Positions 47,638 to 57,108 of a stretch of DNA of 64,000 nucleotides are shown here, one piece after another. The notes under the pieces are model-generated. The model did no database searches, had not been told where the DNA came from, and saw only the letters and a list, made by a program, of their open reading frames with translations. The stretch is taken from contig JAEUMQ010000007.1 of assembly GCA_016791425.1 (NCBI GenBank), positions 1 through 64,000 of the forward strand. Reading direction: 5' to 3'. A program made the position numbers and the translations under genes. How positions within the stretch are numbered: position 1 is the first letter of the stretch; the number at the start of each line of letters is the position of its first letter. Source of the DNA: Hyphomonadaceae bacterium (GTDB lineage Bacteria > Pseudomonadota > Alphaproteobacteria > Caulobacterales > Aquidulcibacteraceae).

Positions 47638-50600
47638 CTAAAGATTGAACAGCGCCGGATCCCCGCCCTGCGCCGCGATGTTCACGCTCACCGTCCGCTC
47701 CGCCGCGAACCGTGCGACATAATGCGGACCGCCAGCCTTCGGCCCGGTCCCGGAAAGTCCGAGGCCGCCGAACGGCTGCACCCCGACCACCGCTCCGATC
47801 ATCGAGCGGTTCACATAGAGGTTCCCGGCCGGAACCGCAGCCTTGACCGCCGCCGCGAAGCTCTCCAGCCGCGAATGCACGCCCAGCGTCAGCCCATAGC
47901 CCTTCGCCGCCAGCGCCCCGCCGACAGCCGCGATCTCCGCCGGATCGTAGCGCACCACGTGCAGCACCGGCCCGAACACTTCGCGCGCGATGAGATCGAG
48001 CGACGGCAATTCTACGATCGCCGGCCCGAAGAACGTGCCTGCCAATCCCAAGGCCGGAAGCCGGCCGACATCGCACTGCGCATGCACCTTCGCGACATGC
48101 CGCATGCGTTCCATGTGTGCGTCGAGCGCCGCCTTGGCGTCGGCGTCGATCACCGGCCCGATATCGGTCGCCGGATCGGCCGGGTCGCCGATCTTGAGCT
48201 CCTGCATGGCGCCCGTCAGCATACGGATGATATGGTCCGCCGTCGCGTTCGGCAGGAAGAGCACGCGCAGGCCCGAGCAGCGCTGCCCCGCCGATCCGAA
48301 CGCCGACAGCACCGCATCATCGACCACCTGCTCGGCGAGCGCCGTGGTGTCCACGAACATGCCGTTGAGCCCCCCGGTCTCCGCGATCAGCACCGGGATC
48401 GGTCCCTCGCGCGCCGCCAGGCTGCGATTGATCGCCTGCGCGACTTCGGTGGAGCCCGTGAAGCACACGCCGGCGATGCGAGGATCGGCGACCAGCGCCG
48501 CGCCGACATCGCCCGCGCCGGGACAGAGCGCCAGCACATCCTCCGGCAGGCCCGCCGCGCGGAAGAGCTGCACCGCCTCGTGCGCGATGAGCGGCGTCTG
48601 CTCCGCCGGCTTGGCGACGACCGTGTTCCCCGCCGCCAACGCCGCCGCGATCTGCCCGGTGAAGATCGCCAGCGGAAAATTCCACGGCGAGATGCACACG
48701 AAAACCCCGCGCCCCATCAGCTCGAGCGCATTCGTCTCTCCAGCCGGCGAGGGCAGCGGGGTCTCCCCTCCGAACAGCCGCTCCGCCTCCGCCGCGTAAT
48801 AGCGGCAGAAATCCACCGCCTCGCGCACCTCATCGACGCCGTCCTGCAGCGTGCGCCCGCCCTCGCGCGCGATGAGCGCAACGAGCCGGTCTGCATTCGC
48901 CTGCAGCGCATCGCCCATCGCCCGCAGCACAGCAGCGCGCGCAACGCCGCCCCAATCGTTCCACGCCTTTTGCGCCGCAAGCGCCGTCGCCACCGCAGCT
49001 TCAGCCTGCGCCGTGACCGTCTCTGCAACGATGCCGACGATCCGTTCCGGGTCGGCCGGCGCACGCATCTCCAGCCGCTTGCGCTTCAAGACGCTCTCCC
49101 GCGCCGGCGCGCCGATCAGCGGCCCCGTCTCGATCGCCTCCCGATCGAGGTCCGCGACCGCTTGCACGAACGCCGCGCGGTCGGACGCGATGGAAAGATC
49201 GCGTCCCGTCGAGTTCCGCCGGCTCGCGCCATAGAGCGCCGGCGGCGCCGGCACGCGCGGATGCCGATGCGGACTTGCCTCCACCTTCGTGATCGGATCG
49301 GCCGCCACAAGGTCGGGCGACACATCGTCATCGAGGAACGAATGCACGAAGCTGGTGTTGGCGCCGTTCTCCAGCAGCCGCCGCACCAGATAGGGCAGCA
49401 GGTCTTCATGCCCGCCGACCGGCGCATAGACGCGCACCCGCGCCACCGGCCCCAGACTAGCCTGCAGCGCCGCATAGAGCGCCTCGCCCATCCCGTGCAG
49501 CCGCTGGAACTCGTAATCGGAAACGCCCGCCGCTTCCGCCATCCGCCGCACGGCCGCGACCGTGTGCGCATTGTGCGTGGCGAATTGCGGATAGATCGCG
49601 TCCGGCGCCGCCAGCATCGCCTTCGCGCACGCCAGATAGGAGACGTCGGTCGCGGCCTTGGTCGTGAACACCGGAAAATCGCTGCGCCCCATCACCTGCG
49701 CGCGCTTGATCTCGCCATCCCAATAGGCGCCCTTCACCAGCCGCACCATGAGCCGCCGCTTGCGCCTGCGCGCCAGCGTCGCGACCGCGTCCACCACCAG
49801 CCGCGCGCGCTTCTGGTAGGCCTGCAGCGCAAGGCCGAGCCCGTCCCAGCCGCCGAGGGACGGCGCTGCGCAGAGCGCATCCAGCAGCTTCAGCGAAAGC
49901 GCCAGCCGGTCGGCCTCTTCCGCATCCAGGGTGAGCCCGATCCCATGCGCCTTCGCCCGCTCGCAAAGCTCCAGCGTCCGCGGCAGGAGCTCCGCCATCA
50001 CCCGCGCTTCCTGGCGCGCCTCGTAGCGCGGAAAGAGCGCCGAAAGCTTCACCGAGACGCCGTTGCCGAGGACCGGCCCGGCGCCTTCCGCATCCCTGCC
50101 CACCGCATCGATGGCCTCGGCATAGAGCTTGGTGTAGCGCGCCGCGTCCGCAGCCGTGCGCGCGCCCTCGCCGAGCATGTCGAACGAGAACGAGCTCGCC
50201 GCGCCCTCGCGCACGAAGCCTTTGCCGCGCCGGAGCGCCGCCTCGATCGTCCGCCCAAGGACGAATTGCTCTCCGAGAATCCGCATCGCCTGCATCGCGC
50301 CGGCGCGCACGACAGGTTCGCCCGCCCGCGCCACGAAGCGCCGCATGAAGCTCTCCGCGTCGCTCGCCATCTCGTCCGGCGCCGCCACGATCCGCCCGGT
50401 GAGCATGAGCCCCCAGGTGCCGGCATTGACGAGCCAATGGTCCGATCGTCCGAGATGCTCCTCCCAGCGGCCGGTCGAGATTTTCTCCGCGATGAGCTTG
50501 TCGGCGGTCTCCTCGTCCGGCACGCGCAAGAGCGCCTCGGCAAGGCACATGAGCGCAAGACCCTCCGCATTGGAGAGCCCGAACTCCTCCAGGAAGCTCT

Positions 50601-50799
50601 CCATCACGCCCTTGCGGCGCTTGAGCGCACGCGCCTTCACCACCAGCGCCCGCGCCTCCGCCGCGGCCCCCGCGCGCGCCGCGACGTCAAGCGGCTGCGC
50701 CTCCAAGAGCGCGGCGATCTCGCGGTTCTCATCGGGATATTTCGCCGCGTCGAGATTGTCCCAATCGACGGCAGGGGCTCCCAAAGTGGACACCGGCAT
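47638..50799 (-). CDS. putA: Bifunctional proline dehydrogenase / P5C dehydrogenase
   Basis: 1053 residues from an ATG preceded by CCAGGAG. Domains: helical arm (1-130), FAD-binding proline dehydrogenase barrel (about 150-460, with RLVKGAYWDGEIKRAQ and YPQFATHNAHTVAAV) and aldehyde dehydrogenase (about 540-1010, with the catalytic Cys in SAGQRCSGLRVLFL and the Glu in IAETGGLNG). It oxidises proline to glutamate. The length and lack of an N-terminal ribbon-helix-helix domain put it in the short, non-repressor PutA class. It diverges from the glycosyltransferase gene across 136 bp. Confidence 0.96.
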   Translation of the reverse strand: MPVSTLGAPAVDWDNLDAAKYPDENREIAALLEAQPLDVAARAGAAAEARALVVKARALKRRKGVMESFLEEFGLSNAEGLALMCLAEALLRVPDEETADKLIAEKISTGRWEEHLGRSDHWLVNAGTWGLMLTGRIVAAPDEMASDAESFMRRFVARAGEPVVRAGAMQAMRILGEQFVLGRTIEAALRRGKGFVREGAASSFSFDMLGEGARTAADAARYTKLYAEAIDAVGRDAEGAGPVLGNGVSVKLSALFPRYEARQEARVMAELLPRTLELCERAKAHGIGLTLDAEEADRLALSLKLLDALCAAPSLGGWDGLGLALQAYQKRARLVVDAVATLARRRKRRLMVRLVKGAYWDGEIKRAQVMGRSDFPVFTTKAATDVSYLACAKAMLAAPDAIYPQFATHNAHTVAAVRRMAEAAGVSDYEFQRLHGMGEALYAALQASLGPVARVRVYAPVGGHEDLLPYLVRRLLENGANTSFVHSFLDDDVSPDLVAADPITKVEASPHRHPRVPAPPALYGASRRNSTGRDLSIASDRAAFVQAVADLDREAIETGPLIGAPARESVLKRKRLEMRAPADPERIVGIVAETVTAQAEAAVATALAAQKAWNDWGGVARAAVLRAMGDALQANADRLVALIAREGGRTLQDGVDEVREAVDFCRYYAAEAERLFGGETPLPSPAGETNALELMGRGVFVCISPWNFPLAIFTGQIAAALAAGNTVVAKPAEQTPLIAHEAVQLFRAAGLPEDVLALCPGAGDVGAALVADPRIAGVCFTGSTEVAQAINRSLAAREGPIPVLIAETGGLNGMFVDTTALAEQVVDDAVLSAFGSAGQRCSGLRVLFLPNATADHIIRMLTGAMQELKIGDPADPATDIGPVIDADAKAALDAHMERMRHVAKVHAQCDVGRLPALGLAGTFFGPAIVELPSLDLIAREVFGPVLHVVRYDPAEIAAVGGALAAKGYGLTLGVHSRLESFAAAVKAAVPAGNLYVNRSMIGAVVGVQPFGGLGLSGTGPKAGGPHYVARFAAERTVSVNIAAQGGDPALFNL

Positions 50800-50935
50800 G
50801 CATATCTCCTGGCCGGGATATGCGCGCGTGCGCCCGCCTCCGGCAAGGCCTTGCGCGCCCTCCGCCCAGACGCCACAAATACGCCCCCAAAGCTGCCCCA
50901 AAGCGGCTCCCCCAAGCTGCCTTAAGCCCGACGCC

Positions 50936-52090
50936 GTGACCGAAACCCCCTCAGCCTCCGTTGAAGCGCCCGCCGAGATCGCCGCCGAGCCTCTCGCGCA
51001 GCGCATCATGATCGTCACCGACGCCTGGGAGCCGCAGGTGAACGGCGTGGTGCGCACGCTCGCCAAGACCATCGCCGAGCTCCGCCAGATGGGCTGCGAG
51101 ATCGAGATCGTCGCTCCCGGCGACGGCTACTTCACGATGCCGCTGATCACCTATTCCGAGATCCGCCTCGCCATCGGTGCGCGCGACGACGTGGAGGAGC
51201 GCTTCTTCGCCTTCGCGCCGGACGCAGTGCACATCGCCACGGAGGGCACGCTCGGCTGGGACGCGCGCGCCATTTGCCTCAAGCACAAGTTTCCCTTCAC
51301 CACGAGCTACCACACGCAGTTTCCCGAATACGTCCACGCGCGCTTTTCCTGGGTCCCTCTCTGGGCGGGCTATCGCTACATGCACGCCTTCCATGACGCG
51401 TCCGGCCGCATCATGGTCGCGACCCCGACGATGATGGAGCGCCTGCGCGCGCACGGGTTCAACAACATCACCGCCTGGAGCCGCGGCGTCGATACCGAGC
51501 TCTTCCATCCCGCCAAGCGCGACGTTGCGAACGGCGTCTATAAGGACCTGCCGCGCCCCGTGTTCGCCTATGTCGGCCGCGTCGCGGTGGAGAAGAACAT
51601 CGAGGCGTTCCTCGCCCTCGACCTGCCCGGCGCGAAGGTGGTGGTCGGCGACGGTCCCGCGCGCCTCGACCTGATGAAGCGCTATCCTGAAGCGCGCTTT
51701 CCCGGCGTGAAGAACGGCGAGGAGCTCGCCCGCCATTACGCCGACGCCGACGTCTTCGTCTTTCCCTCGTTCACCGACACCTTCGGCCTGGTGCTTTTGG
51801 AAGCGATGGCGACCGGCACGCCGGTGGCGGCCTTTCCCGCGCCCGGGCCGATCGACATTCTTCCCGGCACCGGCGCTGGCGTGTGCAATGACGATCTCCG
51901 CGCCGCGTGCCTGGAAGCGCTCGAGCTCAGCCGCGACACCGCCCGAGCGGTGGCGGAAACCTATTCCTGGCGCGCCTGCGCCGAAGCCTTCCGCCGCAAC
52001 CTCGAGCCTTTGCCGAAGCCGGAGAAGAAGCGCTTCTGGCAGCGCATCCAGCTTCTCCGCCGCGGCCGCCGCAAGCCCCTCGCGGCTTAA
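50936..52090 (+). CDS. GT4-type glycosyltransferase
   Basis: 384 residues from a GTG; an ATG at 51008 (361 residues) is an alternative and neither has a strong Shine-Dalgarno sequence. GT-B features: MIVTDAWEPQVNGVVRTL at the start, TTSYHTQFPEYV, YVGRVAVEKNIEAFL, and the EX7E segment FPSFTDTFGLVLLEAMATGT. It resembles alpha-mannosyl- or glycolipid-forming enzymes that use a nucleotide sugar to modify membrane lipids. Such enzymes are often induced by phosphate limitation, and the pst genes lie next to it, convergent, 22 bp away. Confidence 0.85.
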   Translation: MTETPSASVEAPAEIAAEPLAQRIMIVTDAWEPQVNGVVRTLAKTIAELRQMGCEIEIVAPGDGYFTMPLITYSEIRLAIGARDDVEERFFAFAPDAVHIATEGTLGWDARAICLKHKFPFTTSYHTQFPEYVHARFSWVPLWAGYRYMHAFHDASGRIMVATPTMMERLRAHGFNNITAWSRGVDTELFHPAKRDVANGVYKDLPRPVFAYVGRVAVEKNIEAFLALDLPGAKVVVGDGPARLDLMKRYPEARFPGVKNGEELARHYADADVFVFPSFTDTFGLVLLEAMATGTPVAAFPAPGPIDILPGTGAGVCNDDLRAACLEALELSRDTARAVAETYSWRACAEAFRRNLEPLPKPEKKRFWQRIQLLRRGRRKPLAA

Positions 52091-52112
52091 CCCCGTCCCC
52101 CATGAGCAGGAC

Positions 52113-53240
52113 CTACCAGCGGATCTTCCGCCGCAGCCTTGCGCGCAGCCAGATCGCCACCCCATTCATCAGCAGCGTGATCGCCAGCAGCACCAGCCCC
52201 GCCGCCGCCGCCGCATCGCGAAACGCCTCTTCCGGCCGCGAGGTCCAATTGAACATCTGGATCGGCATCACCGTGAACGCTTCGCCGAGCCAATGCCACG
52301 GCGCCCAGCTCTGCGCCGCGTCGGCGAACGTCGCGGTCGTCTCGACGAGCGAGCCGGCCGGCGCCTCCACCGTCGCGCCCGGCGCGACCGCAAGCTCGGC
52401 GCCTTCAGGCGTATGCACCGCGCCGCCGCGCGCGAGATGCACCGCGACCATCTCGTCCGGATCGATCGCCGCGCCGTACTCGTCGACGCGCCCAACCGTG
52501 TAGGAAAGCGGTTCGCCCGGCGCATGCACGGGCAGGAACGCCACGAACGTCAATCCGCCGACCAGAATGAGCGGCGCGGTCTCGCCGATCGCGCGCGACA
52601 ATCCGATGATGACCCCCGTCACCATGCCCGGCAGCGCATAGGGCAGCACGTGATCCTGCGTCGTGCGCCATTTCGTGGCGCCGAGCGCAAGCGCCGCCTG
52701 GCGGATGTCGTGCGGCACCCCGCGCACCGCCTCCCGAGTCGCCACGATGATCACCGGCAGGATGAGCAGCGCGAGCGTCAGCCCCGCCACCAGGATCGTC
52801 TGCCCCATCGCCAGCGCCTGCACGAAAAGCCCGAGCGCCAGGAGGCCATAGAGGATCGACGGCACGCCGGCGAGATTGTTCACCGCGATCTCGATCGCGC
52901 TCGTCACCCGGTTCTTCGGCGCGTACTCCTCCAGATAGATCCCCGCCAGCGCGCCGAGCGGAATGGCGATCGCCGCTGTCGTCAAGATCACCAGCAATGA
53001 TCCGACCCAGGACGAAAGTATCCCCGCCATCGCCGGGTTCGACGACGGGAAGCTGAAGAAGAACTGCGCGTTGAGCCGCGAGCCGCCGTCCGCCCAAAGC
53101 CCGAGCACCAGCGCCGCGAGCGTGCCGAGCCCGACCAGCGTCGCCACCGCGCCCCAAACCAGGAAGCTGGCGTCGAGGAAGCGCCGCCGCCGCAAGCCCG
53201 GCGGCCGCGCCGTCAGATCGCGCGCTTCGACGTTCGCCAT
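52113..53240 (-). CDS. pstA: Phosphate ABC transporter permease PstA, with an insertion
   Basis: 375 residues from the ATG that overlaps the pstC stop (TGATG). Permease segments and the EAA loop (REAVRGVPHDIRQAALALGA) are normal, as are AIGETAPLILVG and AFTVMPIQMFNW. Typical PstA has about 280-300 residues; here about 70 extra residues (roughly 259-327, acidic/Ala-rich, with AIDPDEMVAVHLARGG) sit just before the FTVMPIQ segment, in what should be a periplasmic loop. Confidence 0.92.
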   Translation of the reverse strand: MANVEARDLTARPPGLRRRRFLDASFLVWGAVATLVGLGTLAALVLGLWADGGSRLNAQFFFSFPSSNPAMAGILSSWVGSLLVILTTAAIAIPLGALAGIYLEEYAPKNRVTSAIEIAVNNLAGVPSILYGLLALGLFVQALAMGQTILVAGLTLALLILPVIIVATREAVRGVPHDIRQAALALGATKWRTTQDHVLPYALPGMVTGVIIGLSRAIGETAPLILVGGLTFVAFLPVHAPGEPLSYTVGRVDEYGAAIDPDEMVAVHLARGGAVHTPEGAELAVAPGATVEAPAGSLVETTATFADAAQSWAPWHWLGEAFTVMPIQMFNWTSRPEEAFRDAAAAAGLVLLAITLLMNGVAIWLRARLRRKIRW

Positions 53241-54151
53241 CAATAGGCCTCCCGGTAGCGCCGGTGCAGCGCGAATGCGACGAGGTTGAACACCAGCGTG
53301 AGCAGCAGCAGCGCCAGGCCGGCCGCGAAGATGCTCTGGTATTCGAGCGTGCCGAAAGGCAGGTCCCCGAGCGCCACCTGCGCGATGAACGCCGTCACCG
53401 TCGCGCCTTGCTGCGTCGGCGAGGTCACGATCTGCGGCTGCTGCCCGCCGGCGATGACGACGATCATCGTCTCGCCGACCGCGCGCGACATGCCGAGCAC
53501 GACCGCGCCCACCACGCCCGACACCGCCGCCGGCAGCACCACGCGGAACGCGGTTTCCAGCTTCGTGGCGCCCATGGCATAGGAGCCGTCGCGCAGATTG
53601 TTCGGCACGGCCCGCAGCGCATCTTCGGACAAGGACGCGATATAGGGAATGATCATCAGCCCCATGACGATCCCGGCCGACAAGAGATTGAAGCCCGGCA
53701 GCCCGGGGATCAGCCGCTGCAGCAGCGGCGTCACCATCAACAGCGCGAAATAGCCGTAGACCACCGTCGGCACGCCCGCGAGCAGCTCGAGCGTCGGCTT
53801 GATCGTCTCGCGTGAGCGCGCGTCGGCGAACTCGGAGAGATAGATCGCCGTCAGCAAACCGAGCGGCACCGCCACCGCGAGCGCCACCAGCGTCGACATG
53901 AACGTTCCCGAAAGCAGCGGCGCGATGCCGTAATGCGCGTCCTCGAACAGCGGCGTCCAGCGCGTGTCGGTGAGGAAGTCCCCGATCGGCACCGCGGCGA
54001 AGAACTTCACCGATTCGGAAAGCACCACATAGACGATGCCGACGAGCACCGCGATCGCGACGGCCGCGGCCAGAAAGAGCACGCCTTCCATGACGCGTTC
54101 CAGCGGGCGCGCGCGCCGCCTGGTGAAATCCCGATCCAGACTCTCGGCCAA
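53240..54151 (-). CDS. pstC: Phosphate ABC transporter permease PstC
   Basis: 303 residues from a TTG preceded by GGAGG at 6-nt spacing, a better start than the ATG at residue 21. Six membrane segments; permease motif SEDALRAVPNNLRDGSYAMG and MSRAVGETMIVVIAGG match PstC. It lies 24 bp downstream of pstS and overlaps pstA. It forms the phosphate channel with PstA in the inner membrane. Confidence 0.94.
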   Translation of the reverse strand: MAESLDRDFTRRRARPLERVMEGVLFLAAAVAIAVLVGIVYVVLSESVKFFAAVPIGDFLTDTRWTPLFEDAHYGIAPLLSGTFMSTLVALAVAVPLGLLTAIYLSEFADARSRETIKPTLELLAGVPTVVYGYFALLMVTPLLQRLIPGLPGFNLLSAGIVMGLMIIPYIASLSEDALRAVPNNLRDGSYAMGATKLETAFRVVLPAAVSGVVGAVVLGMSRAVGETMIVVIAGGQQPQIVTSPTQQGATVTAFIAQVALGDLPFGTLEYQSIFAAGLALLLLTLVFNLVAFALHRRYREAY

Positions 54152-54175
54152 GCGCCCCTCCAGCCGCTTTGCGAA

Positions 54176-55234
54176 TTACGGCGCCGGCGGCGCCCCGGCC
54201 TCGGCGAGCGGCCGCGCGAGCACTTCGGCAATGTTCGCCCCGACGTCCTGATGGCCGCCGAAAGCGGTGCCCGCCGTGCGATCGCGCACGCGCGCCGCGT
54301 AGGTCTCGTACGCGCTCGCCGGAAGCGGAATGTAGCCGACTTGCGGCGCGATTCGCGCGGCGTTGGCGACATAGAATTGCACGAATTGCTGCACCGCCGG
54401 GCGCCGCAGCGCATTGGCGTTCGCGTAGAGGAACATCGGCCGCGCCAGGGGATACGTCCCGGCGGCGACGGTGTCGGCGTTGGGCGCGATCGGCCCGGCG
54501 CCCGCATCGATCGCGAGCGCCTTCAGCCGCTGCTTGTTCTGCTCGTAATAGGCGATGCCGAAGAAGCCCATCGCGCCGGGATTTGTCGCCACGCCCTGCA
54601 CCGTGACGTTATCGTCCTCGGTCGGCGTGAAATCCGTGCGCGAGGATTTCGCCGTGCCGACCACCGCCTCGGTGAAGAAATCGAACGTGCCCGAAGCCGT
54701 ACCGGCGCCGAACAATTGCAGCGGCATGTTCGGCCATGCCGGATTTGCCTGCCGCCAATTCATGATCTGGCCTTCCGCCTGCGGCTCCCACACCCGCTTG
54801 AGCTGCGCGATCGTCACGGAATTCAGCGGGTTCGACGGATGCACGACCACCGTCAGCCCGTCGAACGCGATCGGAATCTCGACATAAGGGATGTCGGCGG
54901 CGCGGCATGTCGCCATCTCCGTTTCCAGGATCGGGCGCGAGGCGTCCTGCACTTCGGTCTCGCCGCGGCAGAATTTCGCGAACCCGCCGCCGGTTCCGGA
55001 TTCGCCCACCGTCACGCGCACGCGGCCGGAATTTTCCGCCATGAATTGCTCGGCCGCCGCTTCCGAAAGCGGGAACACCGTGGACGAGCCATCGACGCGC
55101 ACCGTCTGCACGCCGCTCGACTTCGCCTTCTGCCCCCCGCCCGGACCACAAGCTGAGAGGCCGCCAGCGGCGAACGCCAACGCCAGCGCCGCGGCGAACG
55201 CCGGCGCGACGCGCTTCAAGACCATCTTATCCAC
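54176..55234 (-). CDS. pstS: Phosphate-binding lipoprotein PstS
   Basis: 352 residues from a GTG with GGAG 7 nt upstream; ATG three codons later is possible. A signal peptide with a lipobox at Cys29 (GLSACG). Phosphate-site segments: VDGSSTVFPLSEAAAEQF, GESGTGGGFAKFC, DASRP, GAGTASGTFDFF. It captures periplasmic phosphate for PstCA. The upstream Pho-box-like element suggests PhoB control. Confidence 0.94.
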   Translation of the reverse strand: MDKMVLKRVAPAFAAALALAFAAGGLSACGPGGGQKAKSSGVQTVRVDGSSTVFPLSEAAAEQFMAENSGRVRVTVGESGTGGGFAKFCRGETEVQDASRPILETEMATCRAADIPYVEIPIAFDGLTVVVHPSNPLNSVTIAQLKRVWEPQAEGQIMNWRQANPAWPNMPLQLFGAGTASGTFDFFTEAVVGTAKSSRTDFTPTEDDNVTVQGVATNPGAMGFFGIAYYEQNKQRLKALAIDAGAGPIAPNADTVAAGTYPLARPMFLYANANALRRPAVQQFVQFYVANAARIAPQVGYIPLPASAYETYAARVRDRTAGTAFGGHQDVGANIAEVLARPLAEAGAPPAP

Positions 55235-55290
55235 AGCACTGCTCCAACGCCCGAGCGCCTGCTAGCCGGACCGCATGTCGCCTGCGCGAA

Positions 55291-55313
55291 GCTTTTATGA
55301 CACATCCGTGACG
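55291..55313 (-). promoter_or_regulatory. Pho-box-like element upstream of pstS
   Basis: Read on the minus strand, CGTCACGGATG is followed directly by TGTCATAAAAG. The two GTCA cores are 11 bp apart, the geometry of a PhoB box (TGTCA repeats). It is 57 bp from the pstS start codon. PhoB control is inferred. Confidence 0.55.
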
Positions 55314-55366
55314 CCCTTACGCGTCCCTCTATCGCTCGGACGCCGCGCGACCTCTATCACGCGTCT

Positions 55367-55822
55367 GTGTCGCCCCATCTCGCCACCGCCGGATTGGCCA
55401 TCCTGCTTGCCGCCGTCGCCGTCGCCGACGTGCGCACCTACCGGATTCCCGACTGGCTGAATGCGCTGATCATCCTCTCCGGGCTGGCCGCGACCTGGCT
55501 GCTCGGCCGCGATCTCATCGCCGCCCTGATCGGTGTGGCGGCGGGCTATGCCGCGCTATGGCTTGTGAATTTTCTCTTCCGCGCCGTGCGCGGCAAGGAC
55601 GGCCTCGGCCTGGGGGACGCCAAGCTTCTGGCCGGCGCCGGCGCCTGGCTGGGCTGGCATGCCCTGCCCTTCGTGGTTCTGACAGCCTCGATCCTGGGCC
55701 TTGCCTATGTCGGCCTCGACCGCCTGCGCGGCCGCGCCTTCGACGGCGCCCGCAAGCTGCCCTTCGGCCCCTACCTCTGCCTGGGCGTCTTCGCGATGTG
55801 GATCGTCGAGCTCTACTTCTGA
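55367..55822 (+). CDS. Short A24-family prepilin peptidase
   Basis: 151 residues, GTG start. Only the catalytic membrane domain: the two Asp motifs are in AVADVRTYRIPDWLNAL and GLGLGDAKLLAGAGAWLG, with four or so membrane segments. The N-terminal methylase domain of full PilD/GspO is absent, as in CpaA/TadV-type enzymes. It lies next to the type II secretion operon, convergent with it, so it may process the pseudopilins GspG-K; a role in Tad pili is equally possible. Confidence 0.85.
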   Translation: MSPHLATAGLAILLAAVAVADVRTYRIPDWLNALIILSGLAATWLLGRDLIAALIGVAAGYAALWLVNFLFRAVRGKDGLGLGDAKLLAGAGAWLGWHALPFVVLTASILGLAYVGLDRLRGRAFDGARKLPFGPYLCLGVFAMWIVELYF

Positions 55823-55836
55823 AAAAGAGGCTCTTT

Positions 55837-55885
55837 CCTCCCACGTTTACGGGGGAGGTGGTCGCGAAGCGACCGGAGGGGGCGC
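55837..55885. repeat. Dispersed palindromic repeat, copy 2
   Basis: 49 bp: CCTCCCACGTTTACGGGGGAGG hairpin (loop GTTTAC-like) joined to GGTCGCGAAGCGACC, then a G-rich tail. It lies between the convergent prepilin peptidase and the T2SS tail gene, 15 bp past the former's stop codon. Confidence 0.8.
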
Positions 55886-55903
55886 AAACAGCCGCTCCCT
55901 ATC

Positions 55904-56398
55904 TCAGGTCTGGCAGGCCACCATGCCGCCGACCGGCAGGATCGTCTTCCAACCGGCCCGGTTCACCACCCGCACCACGCCGCTCTGCACGATCGCCCCG
56001 TCGCGGATCTGCCGGTTCGCGTCGAAATGCACGTCCACTTCCAGCGTCAGCCGCCCATCGGAGAACACCTGCCGCTCGAACTGCCCGTGCACCGGCGAGC
56101 CGTCGAACTCCGTCCGCGGCAATGTCCGCTGCGAGCCGTCCGCCCGCACCCGCGCCACCGAATCCTCGGCGCCGATCACCGTCATCAGCAGCATCGGCGA
56201 ATTCGTCCGCGCCCAGAGGAAGAGGCCGCACTCTCCGCGCCGCAGCTCCTGCGGCGGCAGCGCCTCGAAGCGCACGTCTCCGGCCTGCACGGTCTGACGC
56301 GAATCCGGCGCGGCCGCGGCCGTGCCGGAGGCCGCAGCGGCCAGCGCAAGGCCCGCCAGGACGGCGCCGAAGAACGCGGATTTCAAAACGGCAACCAT
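55904..56398 (-). CDS. Secreted protein of unknown function, coupled to gspN
   Basis: 164 residues. A signal peptide ends near AAAAPDS (about residue 31). The mature part is beta-rich and contains two Cys positions (RGECGLFLW and the C-terminal VACQT) that could form a disulfide. Its ATG lies 16 bp inside gspN, so it is translated with the type II secretion operon. I do not recognise the family; it could be an accessory or pilot-like part of the secretion system or one of its substrates. Confidence 0.7.
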   Translation of the reverse strand: MVAVLKSAFFGAVLAGLALAAAASGTAAAAPDSRQTVQAGDVRFEALPPQELRRGECGLFLWARTNSPMLLMTVIGAEDSVARVRADGSQRTLPRTEFDGSPVHGQFERQVFSDGRLTLEVDVHFDANRQIRDGAIVQSGVVRVVNRAGWKTILPVGGMVACQT

Positions 56399-57108
56399 CT
56401 GAGGTCCTTGCTCAACCGATAGCCCCCCGCTTCCTGCGCGAAGCCGGCCGCGCCGAGCGCGGCGGCCAGCTCCGGTTTACGCGCTTGCACCTCCACGCGC
56501 CACACGCCTCTCCCGTCCGGACTGAGATCGAGCCCGGCGCGCACGCTGCCGCTGTCGCTCGCCCCGGAGAGATCGAGCCGCGCCGCCTCGCCCGCGCAGA
56601 TCGCCGCGCCCCTGAGCTGCGGCCCCTGCCAGCGCCAAGCGGCCGACGTGCGCACCAGCACATCGGAGAAGAGGTTGCCCCGCGCATTCACGCACTGGCC
56701 GCCGCGGAAGAAGATGTCGAGATTGCCGATCGTCGTGGCGCCCGGCAGCTTCAGCGTCTGCGACACCGGCGCCCCGCGCAGCGTCAGCGCGTGCGCCACC
56801 AGCCGCCGGTCTCCGCGCCAATTGCCCAGCAGGGTCGCATCGCCCTCGATCTCGCCGCCGGAAAAATCCATGCGCGCAATCAGCTTCCCCTGCAGGAGGT
56901 CCTTCAGCGAGAAGCGCCACGACATCTCGCCCGCCTGCAACGCCCCCAGCCGCACGCCGTGGAACTGCGCGCTCCAGATGCTGCCTTCCGACGACGCATA
57001 GGTGAACACGCCCGGCCGCTGCCGCAGCACGAACGCCGCCGGCGCCAACGCCGCCGCCGACACCGCGAGCGCCGTGAGAAACACGAAGATGCGCCAGGCG
57101 TGCATCAT
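56383..57108 (-). CDS. gspN: Type II secretion protein N
   Basis: 241 residues, one N-terminal membrane anchor (about 5-25), then a beta-rich periplasmic domain: SSEGSIWSAQFHGVRLG, LKDLLQGKLIARMDF, LDIFFRGGQCVNARGN and CAGEAARLDLSG. The pattern is that of GspN. Overlaps gspM by 4 bp. Its role in secretion is dispensable in some species. Confidence 0.82.
   Translation of the reverse strand: MMHAWRIFVFLTALAVSAAALAPAAFVLRQRPGVFTYASSEGSIWSAQFHGVRLGALQAGEMSWRFSLKDLLQGKLIARMDFSGGEIEGDATLLGNWRGDRRLVAHALTLRGAPVSQTLKLPGATTIGNLDIFFRGGQCVNARGNLFSDVLVRTSAAWRWQGPQLRGAAICAGEAARLDLSGASDSGSVRAGLDLSPDGRGVWRVEVQARKPELAAALGAAGFAQEAGGYRLSKDLRWLPF

Noticed and set aside
47722-50925. 1067-codon plus-strand frame opposite putA
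   Set aside because: Antisense shadow of PutA.
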